8,487 bases of DNA from an uncultured Aliterella sp. GTDB taxonomy: Bacteria > Cyanobacteriota > Cyanobacteriia > Cyanobacteriales > Chroococcidiopsidaceae. Below, piece by piece: positions 7,602 through 8,487 of the stretch (positions are counted from its first letter, which is position 1; every line of letters begins with the position of its first letter). The notes beneath the pieces were generated by a model that worked only from the letters and a program-made list of their open reading frames with translations, was not told the DNA's origin and ran no database searches. The DNA lies in assembly GCA_905479905.1 (NCBI GenBank), contig CAJQOK010000069.1, forward strand, positions 1 to 8,487, given 5' to 3'. A program made the translations under genes and the position numbers.

Positions 7602-7698
7602 TATTACACTCTTTTCCCATTTGCAGGTCTAAAAGTTTAAAATGCCCAAATGTTGAAAACTTGACTACTTGAATATGTACTGAAAAACTGAAAATAGT

Positions 7699-7821
7699 AT
7701 GCCAAATGACCAGCATTCAATAGCTGAGGGTTACGATGACTTCCTCCGCGATTTAAAACAACGTATCCGCAGCGCCCAAATACAGGCGGTAATCGCTGTT
7801 AACCTTGTGTTGGGCTGCTAA
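7699..7821 (+). pseudogene. 5' remnant of a second DUF1016-family gene
   Basis: The ATG at 7699 opens a 40-codon frame ending TAA at 7819-7821. Residues 15-35 (7741-7803) read [13 protein letters not shown] then IQAVIAVN and align with residues 12-32 of the intact DUF1016 protein in this window, 13 of 21 identical, at the matching distance from the N-terminus. Similarity stops dead after VN, where the intact protein continues [12 protein letters not shown]; here LVLGC and a stop follow. Codon choice differs widely from the intact gene, so this is not a recent copy but the remains of another family member. About 300 residues, including the nuclease domain, are missing. A function is unlikely. 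Confidence 0.8.
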
Positions 7822-7893
7822 ATCAGTAAGATTACCTTGGTAAATCGAATTTTTTAGTCGCTGAACAACGCTGAATCGGCGGTCGCTCTTCAT
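7753..7893 (-). pseudogene. Short minus-strand ORF across the DUF1016 break
   Basis: A 46-codon frame runs from the ATG at 7891-7893 to TAA at 7753-7755. Its first 30 or so residues (MKSDRRFSVVQRLKNSIYQG, then NLTDLAAQHKVN) are encoded outside the DUF1016 remnant and look like ordinary soluble protein. The rest reads antisense through the remnant and is probably not original. I do not recognise the family. It may be the 5' end of a gene fused to the DUF1016 fragment around GTTAAC (7798-7803), or an accidental frame. Confidence 0.3.
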
Positions 7894-8001
7894 TTAAGCG
7901 ATGTATCTCATCTTCAAAAATCTAAGTATAGCAACTCATTAGAGGATTGAGTGGATGTGAAAGCGATCTTCAATCCCTTGACAACCCAGTTTGGGATTAA
8001 A

Positions 8002-8348
8002 TCACCAATTGTTCCAGAAGGCTACAATTACACTCAGAAATCTATAGCAATTTTCTGGGGACCATAAGTCTAGACAACTAGCATCTCTCTGTATGAGATA
8101 GTATTGCTCGTTCGCGCACACTAATTGTCTAAGGTCTGTTTGCAGCAAGCAGTTTAAACATGCCACTACTGTATCTTTGTAGCTACCAACGAAGCAATTG
8201 TTTGGCACATTGTAAAGCAGACCTTCAATGAAATACGACGGCGCAACTGAGCTGTCAATAGTACCATTACTAACCAGACGACGGCGCATATTTTTGAATA
8301 TGCGGACTGTCGGCTTGAACATTCCTCTGGTTGCTTGATGCTTAACCG
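8002..8348 (-). pseudogene. C-terminal remnant of a CD-NTase-like nucleotidyltransferase
   Basis: From M at 8322 the frame encodes 106 residues to TGA at 8002-8004 and stays open upstream to the edge of the insertion sequence. It reads KHQATRGMFKPTVRIFKNMR, then APSYFIEGLLYNVPNNCF, and ends CYRFLSVIVAFWNNW. The FKPTVRIFKNMR helix and the PSYFIEGLLYNVP segment resemble the helical C-terminal half of bacterial OAS/cGAS-like nucleotidyltransferases (the CD-NTase or SMODS-related group that makes nucleotide second messengers in CBASS). The catalytic GS...DxD half is absent: it would lie 5' of 8348, where insertion sequence begins. The family call is from residue pattern memory and is moderate; truncation is clear if the call is right. 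No CBASS effector gene is seen next to it. Confidence 0.55.
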
Positions 8349-8355
8349 CAGGGAG

Positions 8356-8403
8356 AATTCGTTCCTCAAAGAAAAACCTTATAATAATTTAGACGAACGA
8401 ATT
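8356..8403 (+). repeat. Inverted repeat enclosing the transposase promoter
   Basis: AATTCGTTC at 8356-8364 is the exact reverse complement of GAACGAATT at 8395-8403, a 9-base stem extended by a possible G.T pair, with 30 bases between. Its right arm ends 11 bases before the transposase ATG. In RNA read in from outside the element it would fold near the start codon; RNA begun at the internal TATAAT would lack the left arm. Confidence 0.75.
8380..8385 (+). promoter_or_regulatory. Candidate -10 box for the transposase
   Basis: TATAAT is a perfect -10 hexamer 29 bases before the transposase ATG. No good -35 hexamer is seen 16-18 bases upstream, so it may depend on an extended context or on an activating sequence. 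Confidence 0.4.
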
Positions 8404-8414
8404 TGGCATTAGCG

Positions 8415-8487
8415 ATGGCGGCAAACTTAATTCAATCATTGCAGGAGATTAGAGATTTCCGAGCATCTCAAGGTAAGCGTTATCCAA
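8415..8487 (+). CDS. ISAs1-family transposase, N-terminal part
   Basis: Twenty-four codons are present before the window ends. They read MAANLIQSLQEIRDFRASQG then KRYP, matching the N-terminal DDE_Tnp_1-associated domain of ISAs1-type transposases, whose mark is a helix ending in I-x-D-x-R followed by a basic GKRYPL turn. The DDE catalytic domain lies beyond the window. ATG at 8415 is the natural start: the upstream frame is closed by TAA at 8385-8387. No Shine-Dalgarno sequence is clear. The gene points away from the remnant it seems to have interrupted. Confidence 0.8.
   Translation, partial: MAANLIQSLQEIRDFRASQGKRYP

Larger units (their letters stand above)
7602..8001. other. Gene-poor region with decayed fragments
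   Basis: These 400 bases hold no intact recognisable gene. Seen in order: an A/T-rich stretch (7602-7698) with loosely repeated TTGAAAACT and CTGAAAAACT words; a DUF1016 5' remnant (7699-7821); an opposing short ORF (7753-7893); then unexplained sequence to 8001. At 7972-7998 the inverted repeat AATCCC...GGGATT has a 15-base loop and lies four bases beyond the stop of the minus-strand nucleotidyltransferase remnant. It could be a weak terminator, but no T-run follows. Confidence 0.6.
8349..8487 (+). mobile_element. ISAs1-family insertion sequence, left end (partial)
   Basis: The element is inferred from the transposase start at 8415 and the change at about 8349, where the minus-strand nucleotidyltransferase homology ends. 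CAGGGAGAATTCGTT at 8349-8363 is the candidate left terminal repeat; CAGGG-like ends are common in ISAs1 elements. The right end and any target duplication are outside the window, so the boundary is uncertain by a few bases. Confidence 0.6.

Noticed and set aside
7631..7698. Iteron-like words (TTGAAAACT, CTGAAAAACT, CTGAAAAT) downstream of parB
   Set aside because: Spacing and sequence are irregular and the A-rich composition explains them; not enough to call an origin or centromere.
8166..8369. 67-codon minus-strand frame overlapping the nucleotidyltransferase remnant
   Set aside because: It lies in another frame of the same strand, has an unnatural composition, and runs across the inferred IS boundary; the other frame has family-like residues.
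1..8487. CRISPR array, tRNA or rRNA genes
   Set aside because: No regularly spaced direct repeats and no cloverleaf or rRNA-like segments were seen on either strand.

Overview
The window looks cyanobacterial. The palindrome GCGATCGC (HIP1, highly over-represented in many cyanobacterial genomes) occurs seven times (937-944, 1833-1840, 2530-2537, 3149-3156, 5912-5919, 6749-6756, 6874-6881), where chance predicts well under one in this length. Genus cannot be fixed from the sequence. A ParA/ParB pair, a restriction cluster, gene remnants and an insertion sequence mark it as accessory DNA: a plasmid, or a defence island derived from one.

Positions 1-5807 hold a minus-strand type I restriction-modification locus in the order hsdM, DUF1016/PDDEXK nuclease, a 38-codon ORF, hsdS, MNT nucleotidyltransferase, HEPN protein, hsdR (5' third only; it leaves the window at position 1). 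From hsdM to the HEPN gene the reading frames abut or overlap. There are three 4-base ATGA overlaps, one TAAATG junction and one gap of two bases, so this stretch is very probably one translationally coupled operon. The HEPN/MNT pair is a minimal toxin-antitoxin type module placed between the specificity and restriction subunit genes. A 223-base gap in front of hsdR contains a second, diverged copy of the hsdR start region.

Positions 5808-6055 form a divergent intergenic region. Positions 6056-7601 encode ParA and ParB on the plus strand with overlapping frames. parB contains a perfect 25-base interrupted palindrome that is a candidate centromere or operator.

Positions 7602-8487 are a gene graveyard: a 5' remnant of a second DUF1016 gene, a short minus-strand ORF running through that junction, the C-terminal part of a probable CD-NTase-like nucleotidyltransferase whose 5' end is missing, and the left end and transposase start of an ISAs1-type insertion sequence that appears to have cut it.

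Taken together, HsdM, HsdS and HsdR should form the modification and restriction complex. The DUF1016 nuclease and the HEPN/MNT pair look like extra defence or addiction functions wired into the same operon. ParAB could maintain the replicon that carries them.
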